From assembly GCA_017458265.1 (NCBI GenBank), contig JAFTFV010000033.1:1-64000 (forward strand): a stretch of DNA of 64,000 nucleotides, read 5' to 3'. Position 1 is the stretch's first letter, and each line of letters opens with the position of its first letter. Shown piece by piece: positions 1-8,692 of the stretch. The position numbers and the translations under genes are program-made. The notes below the pieces were generated by a model. That model ran no database searches, had not been told where the DNA came from, and saw nothing but the letters and a program-made list of their open reading frames with translations. The stretch is from Bacteroidales bacterium. GTDB lineage: Bacteria; Bacteroidota; Bacteroidia; Bacteroidales; UBA932.

Positions 1-110
1 AATGCTTACATGCTTGACCGATTTATTTCCATTTCCGGGAAATCCCCGAAACTGCGAAAAAATGACACTGATTTCAAAGAACTATTATTCCTGGGCGTCC
101 GTGACGCCGC

Positions 111-911
111 TTGAACTTTTATAAAATTAACGTACTATTGCCTTTACTGATTAATCAATTTATTAGCGCAAGTGTCTCTCCTTTGATTGAAGTTAACATG
201 CACCAAGGCTATCCATTCAATATGTTTACCCCAAATGGATTAGCAGGATGTACTCCTATTGCCATCGCTCAAGCTTTTTCCGTTTATGATTATCCCGACT
301 CCATAGATGTAACATTTAGCGAAAGCGCCATTAGTAATCTTTATCTTTCTTGGAATGATATGAAACAACATCTTTCTTATCATAACAATTCCGCTTGCGA
401 TTACTGTATTCAAAATGGATATTTACTAAGAGAAATCGGCAACAGGTGTCAGGCTAGTTACGATCAAGGAGTGACGGGAGCATGGCCAACTCCCGAGTGC
501 ATAGGAAGTTTTGGTTTTTCTTCCATTACACTAATGGGTTATAATTTGAATAGATTATTGTCTTCATTAGATGCCGGTTATCCAACCATCATTTGCGGTT
601 TTAATTCATCACAAACAATTGGACATAGCTGGAATATTGACGGATACTATATCCAAGAGTCAACATATGATGTCGTCACAATCCGGGGTAATGAAGTAAT
701 AGAGAGTAATTGGATTGAGAATATAAAGGACTGGTATCTTCACTTCAATTATGGATGGGGCGGGGCTGCAAATGGTTATTTCTTATCAAGACGGGAGAGG
801 ACTAAACAGTTCCCAGGAGAAGAAGAGGGTAGTTATTCTGTTCCAATAAGTCTTTTTGATACTTATTATAATACAATAAATAGAATTGTTACACACATTA
901 AGCCAAATTAG
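111..911 (+). CDS. C10-family (streptopain-like) cysteine peptidase domain, no propeptide
   Basis: This resembles the catalytic domain of C10 cysteine peptidases (SpeB family). The landmarks occur in order: nucleophile Cys47 in LAGCTPIAIAQ, His172 in IGHSWNIDGY, and the closing FNYGWGG block at 212-218 with Trp216. Family members normally carry a long inhibitory propeptide; here only some 23 residues, partly hydrophobic, precede the mature-domain pattern VSPLIEVNMHQGYPFN. The start is a TTG, and a stop at 102-104 closes the frame upstream. A second frame opened by an ATG at 2 runs to 121, so a 5' truncation or frameshift is possible. The gene is AT-rich compared with most of the window and is followed after 2 bases by a lipoprotein gene. 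Family assignment is fairly safe; activity is uncertain. Confidence 0.6.
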   Translation: MNFYKINVLLPLLINQFISASVSPLIEVNMHQGYPFNMFTPNGLAGCTPIAIAQAFSVYDYPDSIDVTFSESAISNLYLSWNDMKQHLSYHNNSACDYCIQNGYLLREIGNRCQASYDQGVTGAWPTPECIGSFGFSSITLMGYNLNRLLSSLDAGYPTIICGFNSSQTIGHSWNIDGYYIQESTYDVVTIRGNEVIESNWIENIKDWYLHFNYGWGGAANGYFLSRRERTKQFPGEEEGSYSVPISLFDTYYNTINRIVTHIKPN

Positions 912-913
912 CC

Positions 914-1585
914 ATGACAAGGATCGCGATTATTTCTTTAATTTTAACTATAGCCACCTTATCCAATTCGTGTTCTAGTTCTGTTAAGCAACGGAATGAG
1001 AATGAGATTAAGATTGCACCCAATGAAACCAATAAAGACGATACAACGCCGTTATCATTCGAAGGTCATTGGGAGGTTGGACTTATGGGGCTTTACATTA
1101 TTGATGGACAGGAAACGGTAAGTGTCCGGCCACCTAGCGCATCGGGACCTGTATCACAGTCCCACTATTGTGATATTTCCAATAGTTGTATAACCACCCA
1201 TATCATCAGGATTAACGTTTTGTCTGCCGATTCAGGGCCATTTGAATCTGATCCCATTTTAGAAGGTGCTTCTCTGACATTCTATTGGGATAAAGAGGAT
1301 ATGACCGTACGTACAAATCTTTATGAGGGTAAGGAGCAGATTATCTCTATATACAAATACACAAAGGACTCTGTGCTTCTCCGCATAAAGAGTGATTTTC
1401 GCTACTCTTATGATCCAATTCTCTGTTTCCAACGTATAGATGATTCTCTATGGAAACAGTATTCTGACGCAAAACTGAAAGTAGGTTCGCCCCAATATAA
1501 TGAAGTTATCTCAATATGTGACGATGTCATAAAAGAATCAACATACGGAGACGGAAGTTTCACTCTTTATAATTACATCTTCTGA
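914..1585 (+). CDS. Putative lipoprotein of unknown function
   Basis: The protein (223 aa) starts with a basic residue, a hydrophobic stretch and a plausible lipobox LSNSC at about residues 16-20, so it is probably exported and lipid-anchored. The rest is polar and mostly predicted beta by eye, with no family I recognise. It starts 2 bases after the C10-like peptidase gene, which suggests one transcript, and shares the same AT-rich composition. Secreted C10 peptidases sometimes travel with small inhibitor-like partners, but nothing in this sequence shows that role. Confidence 0.55.
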   Translation: MTRIAIISLILTIATLSNSCSSSVKQRNENEIKIAPNETNKDDTTPLSFEGHWEVGLMGLYIIDGQETVSVRPPSASGPVSQSHYCDISNSCITTHIIRINVLSADSGPFESDPILEGASLTFYWDKEDMTVRTNLYEGKEQIISIYKYTKDSVLLRIKSDFRYSYDPILCFQRIDDSLWKQYSDAKLKVGSPQYNEVISICDDVIKESTYGDGSFTLYNYIF

Positions 1586-1622
1586 CATTTATTTAAAAGG
1601 ACCAGGAAGATAAAAGGACGTT

Positions 1623-1796
1623 GTGAGCAAATCTGTCCACGACCACTCCGCAATCGCATTCGTAAACAACGCCGATGAAGCCACCACCGCAAAGCTCTGC
1701 ACCGTAGCTAGGTTCTTTGACTGCGGCGACGACGACTTCCACATGGGCCTCTCTGTCGATATCTACCCAAAAATGCGGGACAAGAAAATAGAATAG
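1623..1796 (+). pseudogene. Coding-like fragment, C-terminal piece of an unknown gene
   Basis: A 57-codon frame opened by GTG with coding-like third positions (many C-ending codons) and residues such as DHSAIAFVNNADEATTAKLC. It has no visible promoter and begins abruptly behind an AT-rich spacer. Its stop falls exactly where similarity to UvrA on the other strand ends, so it is most likely the surviving tail of a gene joined to other debris. I do not recognise the family. Confidence 0.25.
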
Positions 1797-1933
1797 GTAT
1801 TGTTGCCTGTGGTCTTCTGCTCTATGGCGAGTCCGGTAACGACCACAAATTCCCCTCTGGGGATATCCACATCGATGTTTTTGAGGTTGTTCGCCCTGGC
1901 TCCTCTTACCTGAATGTATTCCTTTTCTGCCGT
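1763..1933 (-). pseudogene. uvrA: Remnant of the uvrA 5' end (excinuclease ABC subunit A)
   Basis: On the minus strand the frame reads EKEYIQVRGARANNLKNID followed by VDIPRGEFVVVTGL, the characteristic beginning of UvrA. Immediately after VTGL, where SGSGKS (Walker A) should follow, the frame jumps to AIEQKTTGNN, which in UvrA lies some 50 residues later; the ATP-binding loop is gone. Similarity stops a few codons on. The codon expected to be ATG, just before GCAGAAAAGG, reads ACG (1931-1933), and a TAACTTTG box (1940-1947, minus) sits 6 bases before it. So the start is mutated, an internal segment deleted and the rest lost. An upstream ATG at 2035 keeps the frame open but reads through the old promoter. 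Confidence 0.65.
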
Positions 1934-2042
1934 AGAGTACAAAGTTAGCGCTTTTTTTAGTTTTTTATCTTCATCATCAGCAAATGCACTAATTGTCCTA
2001 AAAGACAGGTTTATTCTACTGATATAATAAGGCATTCAGTTG

Positions 2043-2050
2043 TATCTTTG
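2043..2050 (+). promoter_or_regulatory. -7 box TATCTTTG of the TonB-dependent receptor gene
   Basis: TATCTTTG fits the Bacteroidetes -7 consensus TAnnTTTG. Only 7 bases separate it from the ATG at 2058, which both supports that start and predicts an almost leaderless transcript. No convincing -33 TTG is seen. Confidence 0.55.
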
Positions 2051-2057
2051 CACGCTG

Positions 2058-4208
2058 ATGCGCCTTGTTATTCTATTCATATCATGCCTTCTAGACACAC
2101 TGGCACTGAAACCAGCGGTATCTGTAGCGGTTAAACCGGTACAGGGGACAAGCATATCGGCGATAGCTTCAGAGCAATTGGAACAGCTAGGCATTGATAA
2201 TCCTAAATCCCTCTCTTCCCTTATTCCGGGGATACATCTTCCGGACTATGGAGCATCTCTCACTTCAAGCATATACGTCCGCGGATTGGGCTCCAGGATG
2301 GAGAACCCGGTGATCGGCCTTTACATAGATGATTTCCCCGTCCTTGACAAGAACAGCTATGACCTGGATTATCTGGACCTTGCCTCGGTCACCTTCCTGC
2401 ACGGCCCCCAGGGAACGTCCTACGGCAGGAACACCATGGCCGGAGTGCTGTCGCTGAGAACCATGGCGCCAGACGGAGAAAAGGGCATGGGGCTCAGGCT
2501 GGAAGGAGGATCGGCCCGGCATGCGGGAGTACAGCTTTCATACAGGAGCGGGAACTGGGCTGCCACGGCGGGTTACCGGCATTCGGCAGGTTTCTTTCCC
2601 AACGAGTACAAGGGCGAACTCTGCGATCCTTACGACGGCCTGCAGTTGAGACTCCGCTGGGACAAGAGCCAGCGAGACAGCGTGCAGCTGAACAACACCC
2701 TCCACATCGGCCTGTCTTCCGAAGGCGGCTTCGCCTACGGCTCATGGGACGGGGACACACTCCATCCGGTGAATTACAATGACGAGGGCTCATACCGCCG
2801 ATTCACGCTGCTGGAAGGCTTCAAGGCCCGCATAATAAAGAGAGACTTCAGTCTGGACTGCATCAGTTCCCTGCAGGTTCTGATGGATGACATGCATATG
2901 GACCAGGACTATATGCCCCTTTCCATTTTTACCCTGGAACAGCAGCAAAAAAGTGCAGCCCTCACCATGGAGGCCATCCTTCGCCCTGCAAGGACTTTCA
3001 AGCACTGGAGGCCGATGACGGGCTTTTTCGGTTTTTTCAAGGCAAACGGCATGTTTGCGCCTGTGACCTTCAAGCGCGACGGTATCCGGCAGTTGATACT
3101 GGACAATGCAAATGCCGGGATTCCGGACGATATCGGCTTTCTGGAGATACCGGACGAGTCTTTCCCCGTAAACAGCCTTTTCAATATACTCAGCTGGAAC
3201 GCGGCCGTTTTCCACGAATCGGCCTTTGTATTCGGGAACTGGCAGTTTACCGTCGGAGTGCGACTGGACTATGAAGGAGCCTGGATGGCCTATGACTGCA
3301 CGGCCAAGATGAATTATCAGCTCGTCGGGATGATGTCGACACCAAGGCTTTATTCCGACCATTATACCGGCAGCCTTTCACACGGCAGTCCGATAATCCT
3401 GCCCAAGATTTCGGCGGAATACAGAGGGATAGACGGCGCCAGTATCTTCGGCACAATATCAAAGGGCTACCGCGCAGGCGGGTTCAACACCCAGATATTC
3501 TCCGACATCCTTCAAAGCCGGATAATGGGCGGAATGATGGCCGACATGGGCGTCTACATGGACGACATGCCACAGGAATCCGGAGCCGGCAATACGGAGT
3601 ACCAGCCGGAAGAGGCTTGGAATTTCGAGATAGGCGGGAGCTACCGAAGCGGCGGTTTCAGGGCCTCTGCCAGCGTTTTCCGGATAGAGGCGATAAACCA
3701 GCAGCTCACTGTTTTCCCTCCCGGAAAATCCACCGGGCGCATGATGACAAATGCCGGAAGGAGCCGGAGCATCGGCATTGAGACAGAGGCGGGATACCAT
3801 AGCGGCGACATTGACCTTCAGGCGTCCTGGAGCTGGAACGACGCCCGCTTCATGAGCTACAGCGACGGTAATGCCGATTACTCCGGGAACAGAATCCCCT
3901 ACAGTCCGGCCCACACCCTGTTTGCCGCTGCCGGTTACAAGTTCAGTAAAGCCAGCCTCGGGCTACACTTAAGAGGCACCGGCCCTATCGCGTGGAACGA
4001 GGCTAACACCCTGAGCGAGCCTTTCTACTTTACTCTCGGAGCCAGAGCGGCCTTCAATATGGGAACCCGGACAACCCTGTACCTGCGCGGCGAGAACCTC
4101 ACGGGAACCCGCTACAGGGCCTTCTATTTCAAATCCATGGGCAACGAGTTCTTCCAGGCAGGAAAGCCCCGGACCCTTATACTTGGTATACAAATACGAA
4201 TGATATGA
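2058..4208 (+). CDS. TonB-dependent outer-membrane receptor
   Basis: Outer-membrane ligand-gated channel energised by TonB-ExbBD. After a hydrophobic leader (MRLVILFISCLL) comes a plug domain: SLIPGIHLPDYG, IYVRGLGSRMENPVIGLYID and LHGPQGTSYGRN with the usual following TMAGVLSLRT. The remainder is a 22-strand-type barrel with alternating aromatic strands, ending in RTLILGIQIRM. There is no N-terminal carboxypeptidase-like domain, so it is of the siderophore/cobalamin-receptor type rather than SusC. The ATG at 2058 was preferred over an in-frame TTG at 2040, because the -7 box lies at 2043-2050. The next gene overlaps its stop by 4 bases, forming a receptor-lipoprotein pair. The ligand is not evident. 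Confidence 0.88.
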   Translation: MRLVILFISCLLDTLALKPAVSVAVKPVQGTSISAIASEQLEQLGIDNPKSLSSLIPGIHLPDYGASLTSSIYVRGLGSRMENPVIGLYIDDFPVLDKNSYDLDYLDLASVTFLHGPQGTSYGRNTMAGVLSLRTMAPDGEKGMGLRLEGGSARHAGVQLSYRSGNWAATAGYRHSAGFFPNEYKGELCDPYDGLQLRLRWDKSQRDSVQLNNTLHIGLSSEGGFAYGSWDGDTLHPVNYNDEGSYRRFTLLEGFKARIIKRDFSLDCISSLQVLMDDMHMDQDYMPLSIFTLEQQQKSAALTMEAILRPARTFKHWRPMTGFFGFFKANGMFAPVTFKRDGIRQLILDNANAGIPDDIGFLEIPDESFPVNSLFNILSWNAAVFHESAFVFGNWQFTVGVRLDYEGAWMAYDCTAKMNYQLVGMMSTPRLYSDHYTGSLSHGSPIILPKISAEYRGIDGASIFGTISKGYRAGGFNTQIFSDILQSRIMGGMMADMGVYMDDMPQESGAGNTEYQPEEAWNFEIGGSYRSGGFRASASVFRIEAINQQLTVFPPGKSTGRMMTNAGRSRSIGIETEAGYHSGDIDLQASWSWNDARFMSYSDGNADYSGNRIPYSPAHTLFAAAGYKFSKASLGLHLRGTGPIAWNEANTLSEPFYFTLGARAAFNMGTRTTLYLRGENLTGTRYRAFYFKSMGNEFFQAGKPRTLILGIQIRMI

Positions 4209-4681
4209 AAAGACTCATGATTGCAGTCCTGGCGGCTTTAGCATTCGCAGCCTGCCAGAAAACGGAGGACATAGCCCCGGAAGACATTCCCTCCTACATC
4301 CCGGTAAAGGGCGTGGACAAAGACTTCATCGGCACTGTTTCCGTAGATTACCTGGGAATTACTTACGACAATAAGGACATCACCGTCACCGTGAAGCTGT
4401 CCGAAGACGGTTCCATGGCCTATCTCCTTCTGAACAGGATCAAGTTCGTGCCGCTGATGCCGGTAAGGGTAGATACGATCATCCCTGCCACCGTCGTCGG
4501 CGAAGACGGAGATTCCCTTCTCCTTGAGGCCGACAATCTTTACCCGATAAGCCGCTACGGTGAAAACCAGACCAAGTACACCATATACGGCATGACTGGA
4601 ACGCTCAGCGAAGACAAACTCTCATTCAGCCTCAAATACGGCACCTACCCTACCCGCTTCAATGGTTCCCTCGTGAAATAG
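4205..4681 (+). CDS. Calycin-like lipoprotein, partner of the TonB receptor
   Basis: A 158-aa exported lipoprotein: MKRLMIAVLAALAFAAC gives a clear signal peptide with lipobox AFAAC. The mature part is beta-rich, with the pattern FIGTVSVDY...DITVTVKLSEDGS and a central MPVRVDTIIPATV, which recalls the calycin-like lipoproteins common in Bacteroides (Pfam Calycin_like, from memory). Its ATG overlaps the receptor stop as ATGA, so the two are translationally coupled and probably work together, for example as a surface ligand-binding lipoprotein handing cargo to the receptor. That role is inferred. Confidence 0.6.
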   Translation: MKRLMIAVLAALAFAACQKTEDIAPEDIPSYIPVKGVDKDFIGTVSVDYLGITYDNKDITVTVKLSEDGSMAYLLLNRIKFVPLMPVRVDTIIPATVVGEDGDSLLLEADNLYPISRYGENQTKYTIYGMTGTLSEDKLSFSLKYGTYPTRFNGSLVK

Positions 4682-4694
4682 CCCCACGTTAGAC

Positions 4695-4725
4695 TTGCAG
4701 AGGTCGGAGGGATTGATTAACTTTG
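4695..4725 (+). promoter_or_regulatory. Promoter of the fumarase gene
   Basis: A TTG at 4695-4697 and TAACTTTG at 4718-4725 are separated by 20 bases, matching the Bacteroidetes -33/-7 arrangement. The start codon is 27 bases after the -7 box. Confidence 0.6.
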
Positions 4726-4752
4726 TAGGATTGGAATACAAAGCTTCAAATA

Positions 4753-6384
4753 ATGGCACAAGAATTCAAATACGCGCCCATGTTTCAGTTGGGCCCTGAC
4801 ACAACAGAGTATTACAAGATTCCGGAATCAGAAAAGCTTGTAAAAACGATAAAGGCTGGTGACAAAACGCTGCTTGAGGTTTCTCCGGAAGCGCTCACCC
4901 TGGTGGCGCAGCAGTCTTTCCATGACTGCCAGTTCATGCTGCGCCGCGCCCACAACGAGCAGGTGGCAAAGATCCTGAGTGATCCGGAGGCATCCGACAA
5001 TGACAAGTATGTAGCCCTCCAGTTCCTCCGCAACGCCGAGACTTCCGTCAAGGGTGTTCTCCCATTCTGCCAGGACACCGGTACCGCCATCATTCACGGC
5101 GAGAAGGGCCAGCACGTATGGACCGATTTCGAGGACGAAGAGGCCTTGAGCCGCGGTGTGTTCAACTGCTATACCCAGGAGAATCTCCGCTACAGCCAGA
5201 ACGCTCCGCTGGACATGTACAATGAGGTCAACACCAAGTGCAATCTTCCTGCCCAGATTGACCTCGAGGCCACGCAGGGAAGCGAGTATCGCTTCATAAT
5301 GGTGGCAAAAGGCGGCGGCAGCGCAAACAAGACCTACTTCTACCCCATGACCAAGGCTACCATCCAGAACGAAGGCACCCTCATTCCGTTCCTGGTAGAG
5401 AAGATGCGCTCCCTTGGCACCGCAGCCTGCCCGCCCTATCACATTGCATTCGTGATCGGCGGCACATCGGCAGAAAATAACCTCCTTACCGTAAAGCTTG
5501 CAAGCATAAAGTTCTACGACAGCCTGCCCACCACCGGAGACGAGACCGGCCGTGCATTCAGGGATATCGACCTGGAGGAAAAACTCCTCAAGGAAGCGCA
5601 GAAGATCGGCCTCGGAGCCCAGTTCGGCGGCAAATATCTGGCACATGACATCCGCGTCATCCGCCTTCCCCGCCACGGAGCAAGCTGCCCCATCGGCATG
5701 GGAGTAAGCTGCAGCGCAGACCGCAACATAAAATCGAAGATCAATGCCGACGGCGTCTGGATCGAGAAGATGGACAGCAATCCTTCCGAACTCATCCCAG
5801 AAGAGTACCGCCGTCCCGGCGAAGGCCCCAAGGGCATCGAGATAGACCTTGACAAGGGCATTGACGCCGTCCGTGCAGAACTCACCAAATATACGGTAGG
5901 TACACGCGTGAACCTCAAGGGAACCATCATCGTAGCCAGGGACATTGCGCATGCAAAGCTCAAAGCACGCCTTGATGCCGGCGAGGAAATGCCCGCCTAC
6001 TTCAAGGACCATCCCATCCTGTATGCCGGTCCGGCAAAAACGCCCAAGGGATATCCCTGCGGTTCCATGGGCCCCACCACTGCCAACCGCATGGACCCGT
6101 ATGTTGACGAATTCCAGGACCACGGCGCATCACTTGTCATGATTGCCAAAGGCAACCGCTCCAAGGTGGTCACAGATGCATGCCAGAAACACGGCGGCTT
6201 CTATCTTGGAACCATCGGCGGCGTGGCTGCCGTTCTGTCCCAGAGCAGCATCCGCAGCATTGAATGCGTTGAGTATCCGGAACTTGGCATGGAAGCCATC
6301 TGGAAGATAACGGTCGAAGACTTCCCTGCGTTCATCCTGGTAGATGACAAGGGCAACGATTTCTTCAAATCTATCGGCCTGTAA
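4753..6384 (+). CDS. fum: Fumarate hydratase, class I (iron-sulfur)
   Basis: Interconverts fumarate and L-malate in the cytoplasm, in the reductive branch that Bacteroidales use to make succinate and propionate. At 543 aa it is the size of FumA/FumB. The three cluster cysteines sit in [22 protein letters not shown] and [13 protein letters not shown]-terminal catalytic-domain and C-terminal beta-domain features are both present ([23 protein letters not shown]). It has its own promoter and a strong terminator right behind it, so it is monocistronic. Assignment is secure; the exact paralogue name (fumA or fumB) is a matter of convention. Confidence 0.96.
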   Translation: MAQEFKYAPMFQLGPDTTEYYKIPESEKLVKTIKAGDKTLLEVSPEALTLVAQQSFHDCQFMLRRAHNEQVAKILSDPEASDNDKYVALQFLRNAETSVKGVLPFCQDTGTAIIHGEKGQHVWTDFEDEEALSRGVFNCYTQENLRYSQNAPLDMYNEVNTKCNLPAQIDLEATQGSEYRFIMVAKGGGSANKTYFYPMTKATIQNEGTLIPFLVEKMRSLGTAACPPYHIAFVIGGTSAENNLLTVKLASIKFYDSLPTTGDETGRAFRDIDLEEKLLKEAQKIGLGAQFGGKYLAHDIRVIRLPRHGASCPIGMGVSCSADRNIKSKINADGVWIEKMDSNPSELIPEEYRRPGEGPKGIEIDLDKGIDAVRAELTKYTVGTRVNLKGTIIVARDIAHAKLKARLDAGEEMPAYFKDHPILYAGPAKTPKGYPCGSMGPTTANRMDPYVDEFQDHGASLVMIAKGNRSKVVTDACQKHGGFYLGTIGGVAAVLSQSSIRSIECVEYPELGMEAIWKITVEDFPAFILVDDKGNDFFKSIGL

Positions 6385-6390
6385 TTGTTA

Positions 6391-6421
6391 AAAAAACTGC
6401 TCCTGACGGGGCAGTTTTTTT
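6391..6421 (+). terminator. Rho-independent terminator of the fumarase gene
   Basis: AAAAAACTGCTCC, loop TGAC, GGGGCAGTTTTTTT: a 7-bp GC stem flanked by A and T runs, beginning 7 bases after the stop codon. Confidence 0.9.
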
Positions 6422-6422
6422 C

Positions 6423-6451
6423 TTGTATTTAAATATTTTTAATTAACTTTG
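6423..6451 (+). promoter_or_regulatory. Promoter of the uracil permease gene
   Basis: TTG at 6423-6425 and TAACTTTG at 6444-6451 with an 18-base spacer. The predicted 5' leader is about 45 bases and AT-rich at its 3' end, with no obvious Shine-Dalgarno sequence, as usual in this phylum. Confidence 0.6.
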
Positions 6452-6502
6452 TCCAGTCATTAAGGACTGAAGGGACAGACAAACTCTCAAACCTTATATA
6501 AT

Positions 6503-7855
6503 ATGACAAAACAATCTGAAGCAATCTACGATGCCCGTACTTTAGGTACCGGAAAGATGCTCACCCTCGGCCTCCAGCACATGTTCGCCATGTTCGGAGC
6601 CACAGTTCTGGTTCCGGTCATCACCGGTCTCTCCATGTCGGCAACCCTGCTTTTCGCAGGTATCGGAACCCTGGTTTTCCACCTTCTCACCAAAATGCGG
6701 GTACCTGCATTCCTGGGCTCGTCCTTCGCTTTCCTTGGCGGCTACGCAGCTGTAGTGTCAATGGGAGCAGCTCAAGGTCTTTCTGCTTCGGAATCTCTTC
6801 CATATGCCTGCATCGGAGTTTTCTCGGCAGGCATTATTTATTTCATCCTGGCGGGGCTCTTCGCAGCATTCGGCGCAAAGAAGGTGATGCGCTTCTTCCC
6901 TCCCATCGTAACGGGACCGATCATCATCGCCATCGGCCTCACCCTTAGCGGCAGCGCTATCCAGAACTGCAACCAGAATTGGTGGATAGCCCTTCTTGCA
7001 ATTGCAATCATCATCGTCTGCAACATCTGGGGCAAGAAGATGATAAAGATCATCCCCATCCTGCTGGGTGTACTTGGCTCTTACATCGTAGCTGCCTGCT
7101 TCGGACTTTGTGACTTCACTCCCGTCAAGGATGCGGCATGGATAGGAGTGCCATTCAAATGGGAAAACACCGCTTTCCACGTGTTCAGCAACCCTAACTG
7201 GGGACTTGTCCTTTCGGCAATCATTGCAATAGTTCCAATCTCTATAGCCACCATGATGGAGCATATCGGCGACATGTGCGCAATCTCCTCAACCACCGGA
7301 ATCAACTACCTTGAAGACCCCGGCCTGCACCGCACACTCATGGGTGACGGCCTCGCAACAATGCTGGCTTCCCTCTTCGGTGCACCTGCCAACACCACTT
7401 ACGGCGAAAACACCGGCGTCCTCAACATCACGAAGGTCTTTGACCCCAGGGTTATCCGAATCGCCGCCTGCTTCGCGATAGTCCTGAGTTTCTGCCCCAA
7501 GTTCTCGGCCCTTATCAGCTGCATGCCCGCAGCCACCATCGGCGGTGTTTCCCTAGTGCTTTACGGTATGATATCGGCAGTTGGTGTGAGAAATGTCGTC
7601 GAGAACCGCGTTGATTTCACCAAGAGCCGCAACGTCATCGTGATGGCACTTATCCTTGTGCTTGCAATTGGCATCAAGTACGGTGCAGGCGATGCCATCT
7701 CCCTTGGCTTCACCTCCCTCAGCGGACTTGCCGTAGCCGCCATCGTAGGTGTCGTCCTCAACGCAATACTGCCCGGCAAGGATTACGAATTCGGCGCCAA
7801 CCCCGAAGGCGACAAGGCCGTCAACTTCGAAATCAATCCCTCCTTGAGAAAATAA
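6503..7855 (+). CDS. uraA: Uracil:H+ symporter (NCS2 family)
   Basis: Inner-membrane nucleobase permease. The 450-aa protein has the UraA start GLQHMFAMFGATVLVPVITG, about 14 membrane segments, and the two NCS2 signature regions: IATMMEHIGDM, whose Glu corresponds to the substrate-binding/proton Glu of E. coli UraA, and LFGAPANTTYGENTGVL with the second Glu. These favour uracil over xanthine. It is followed after 34 bases by a DUF5020/Tsx-like outer-membrane protein, so the pair may form a two-membrane uracil or nucleoside uptake route. The gene has its own promoter. Confidence 0.92.
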   Translation: MTKQSEAIYDARTLGTGKMLTLGLQHMFAMFGATVLVPVITGLSMSATLLFAGIGTLVFHLLTKMRVPAFLGSSFAFLGGYAAVVSMGAAQGLSASESLPYACIGVFSAGIIYFILAGLFAAFGAKKVMRFFPPIVTGPIIIAIGLTLSGSAIQNCNQNWWIALLAIAIIIVCNIWGKKMIKIIPILLGVLGSYIVAACFGLCDFTPVKDAAWIGVPFKWENTAFHVFSNPNWGLVLSAIIAIVPISIATMMEHIGDMCAISSTTGINYLEDPGLHRTLMGDGLATMLASLFGAPANTTYGENTGVLNITKVFDPRVIRIAACFAIVLSFCPKFSALISCMPAATIGGVSLVLYGMISAVGVRNVVENRVDFTKSRNVIVMALILVLAIGIKYGAGDAISLGFTSLSGLAVAAIVGVVLNAILPGKDYEFGANPEGDKAVNFEINPSLRK

Positions 7856-7889
7856 CTTCCTATAATATTTAACCCATAAACTACGCTTT

Positions 7890-8636
7890 ATGAAAAAAAT
7901 CATCGCAGCTGCTGCAGCAGCACTCGCCCTGGCCCAGGTAGCCGGTGCACAGACCAACCTTCAGACCTTCTACGATTTGGGAAGAAACCATTTCACCACA
8001 ACTCTGGAAGGATTCTATGGCGACAATTGGGGCAATACCTTCTTCTTCATCGATTACGATTACAATCAGAAAGACAGTGACGGTGTAAACCAGGCTCCCA
8101 GCGGCAGCTACATGGAGATTGCCCGCTGCCTCAATTTCTGGGGCGACACCGCTCTTGCTCCCCTGAGCCTTCAGGTAGAGTACAACGGTCTTGTGGGAGT
8201 AAACCAGAACTTCCTCTTCGGTGTCGATTACTTCCTGCACAGCGATGATTTCGCCAACACCTTCAACTTCAAGCTCCTGTACAAGACCTTCAGCAAAGGT
8301 GTCACAAGCAGCCTTCCTCTCCAGTTCACTTTCGTATGGGGAATGCAGAACATCTTCGGCGTTGACGGCCTCCGTTTCAGCGGCTTTGCCGATATCTGGG
8401 GAGAGGATGTCTTCAACTTCAACGAGTGCACCCTCCTTCCCAACGACGCAGGTTACAAGGAGCGTGCAGACCGCAAGTTCGTCTTCATCTCCGAGCCTCA
8501 GATCTGGTACAACGTAGGAAAGCTCTTCGGCTGCGACAACCTTCACATCGGTTCTGAAATCGAACTTTCCTGGAACTTCGCCGGCTATGACGGATTCAAG
8601 GTTCGTCCCTGCCTTGGCACCAAGTGGGTCTTCTAG
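7890..8636 (+). CDS. DUF5020-family (Tsx-like) outer-membrane protein
   Basis: A 248-aa protein with a cleavable signal peptide (MKKIIAAAAAALALAQVAGA) and a mature part of alternating aromatic beta strands ending in GTKWVF, as expected for a small outer-membrane barrel. The pattern LQTFYDLGRNHFTTTLE with FIDYDY resembles Bacteroides DUF5020 proteins, which are related to the nucleoside channel Tsx (from memory). The position behind uraA supports a role in passing nucleobases or nucleosides across the outer membrane. Start ATG fits the signal peptide. Confidence 0.72.
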   Translation: MKKIIAAAAAALALAQVAGAQTNLQTFYDLGRNHFTTTLEGFYGDNWGNTFFFIDYDYNQKDSDGVNQAPSGSYMEIARCLNFWGDTALAPLSLQVEYNGLVGVNQNFLFGVDYFLHSDDFANTFNFKLLYKTFSKGVTSSLPLQFTFVWGMQNIFGVDGLRFSGFADIWGEDVFNFNECTLLPNDAGYKERADRKFVFISEPQIWYNVGKLFGCDNLHIGSEIELSWNFAGYDGFKVRPCLGTKWVF

Positions 8637-8653
8637 GACAGAACCTCATATTA

Positions 8654-8692
8654 TTGATAAAGGTTGGCTTTTACAAGGCCAACCTTTATCAA
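8654..8692. terminator. Bidirectional terminator between convergent genes
   Basis: A perfect 15-bp inverted repeat TTGATAAAGGTTGGC (8654-8668) and GCCAACCTTTATCAA (8678-8692) with a 9-base loop lies between the convergent DUF5020 and GH28 genes. T and A richness on both sides suits termination in both directions. Confidence 0.85.

Noticed and set aside
2..121. Short plus-strand frame ahead of the C10-like peptidase
   Set aside because: Forty codons without family resemblance; kept only as a possible trace of a frameshift in the peptidase note.
4828..6123. Long minus-strand open frame opposite the fumarase gene (431 codons)
   Set aside because: It is the antisense of a gene with unmistakable family motifs, is Cys/Val/Gly-rich without domains, and has no promoter; it arises from GC-biased third positions.
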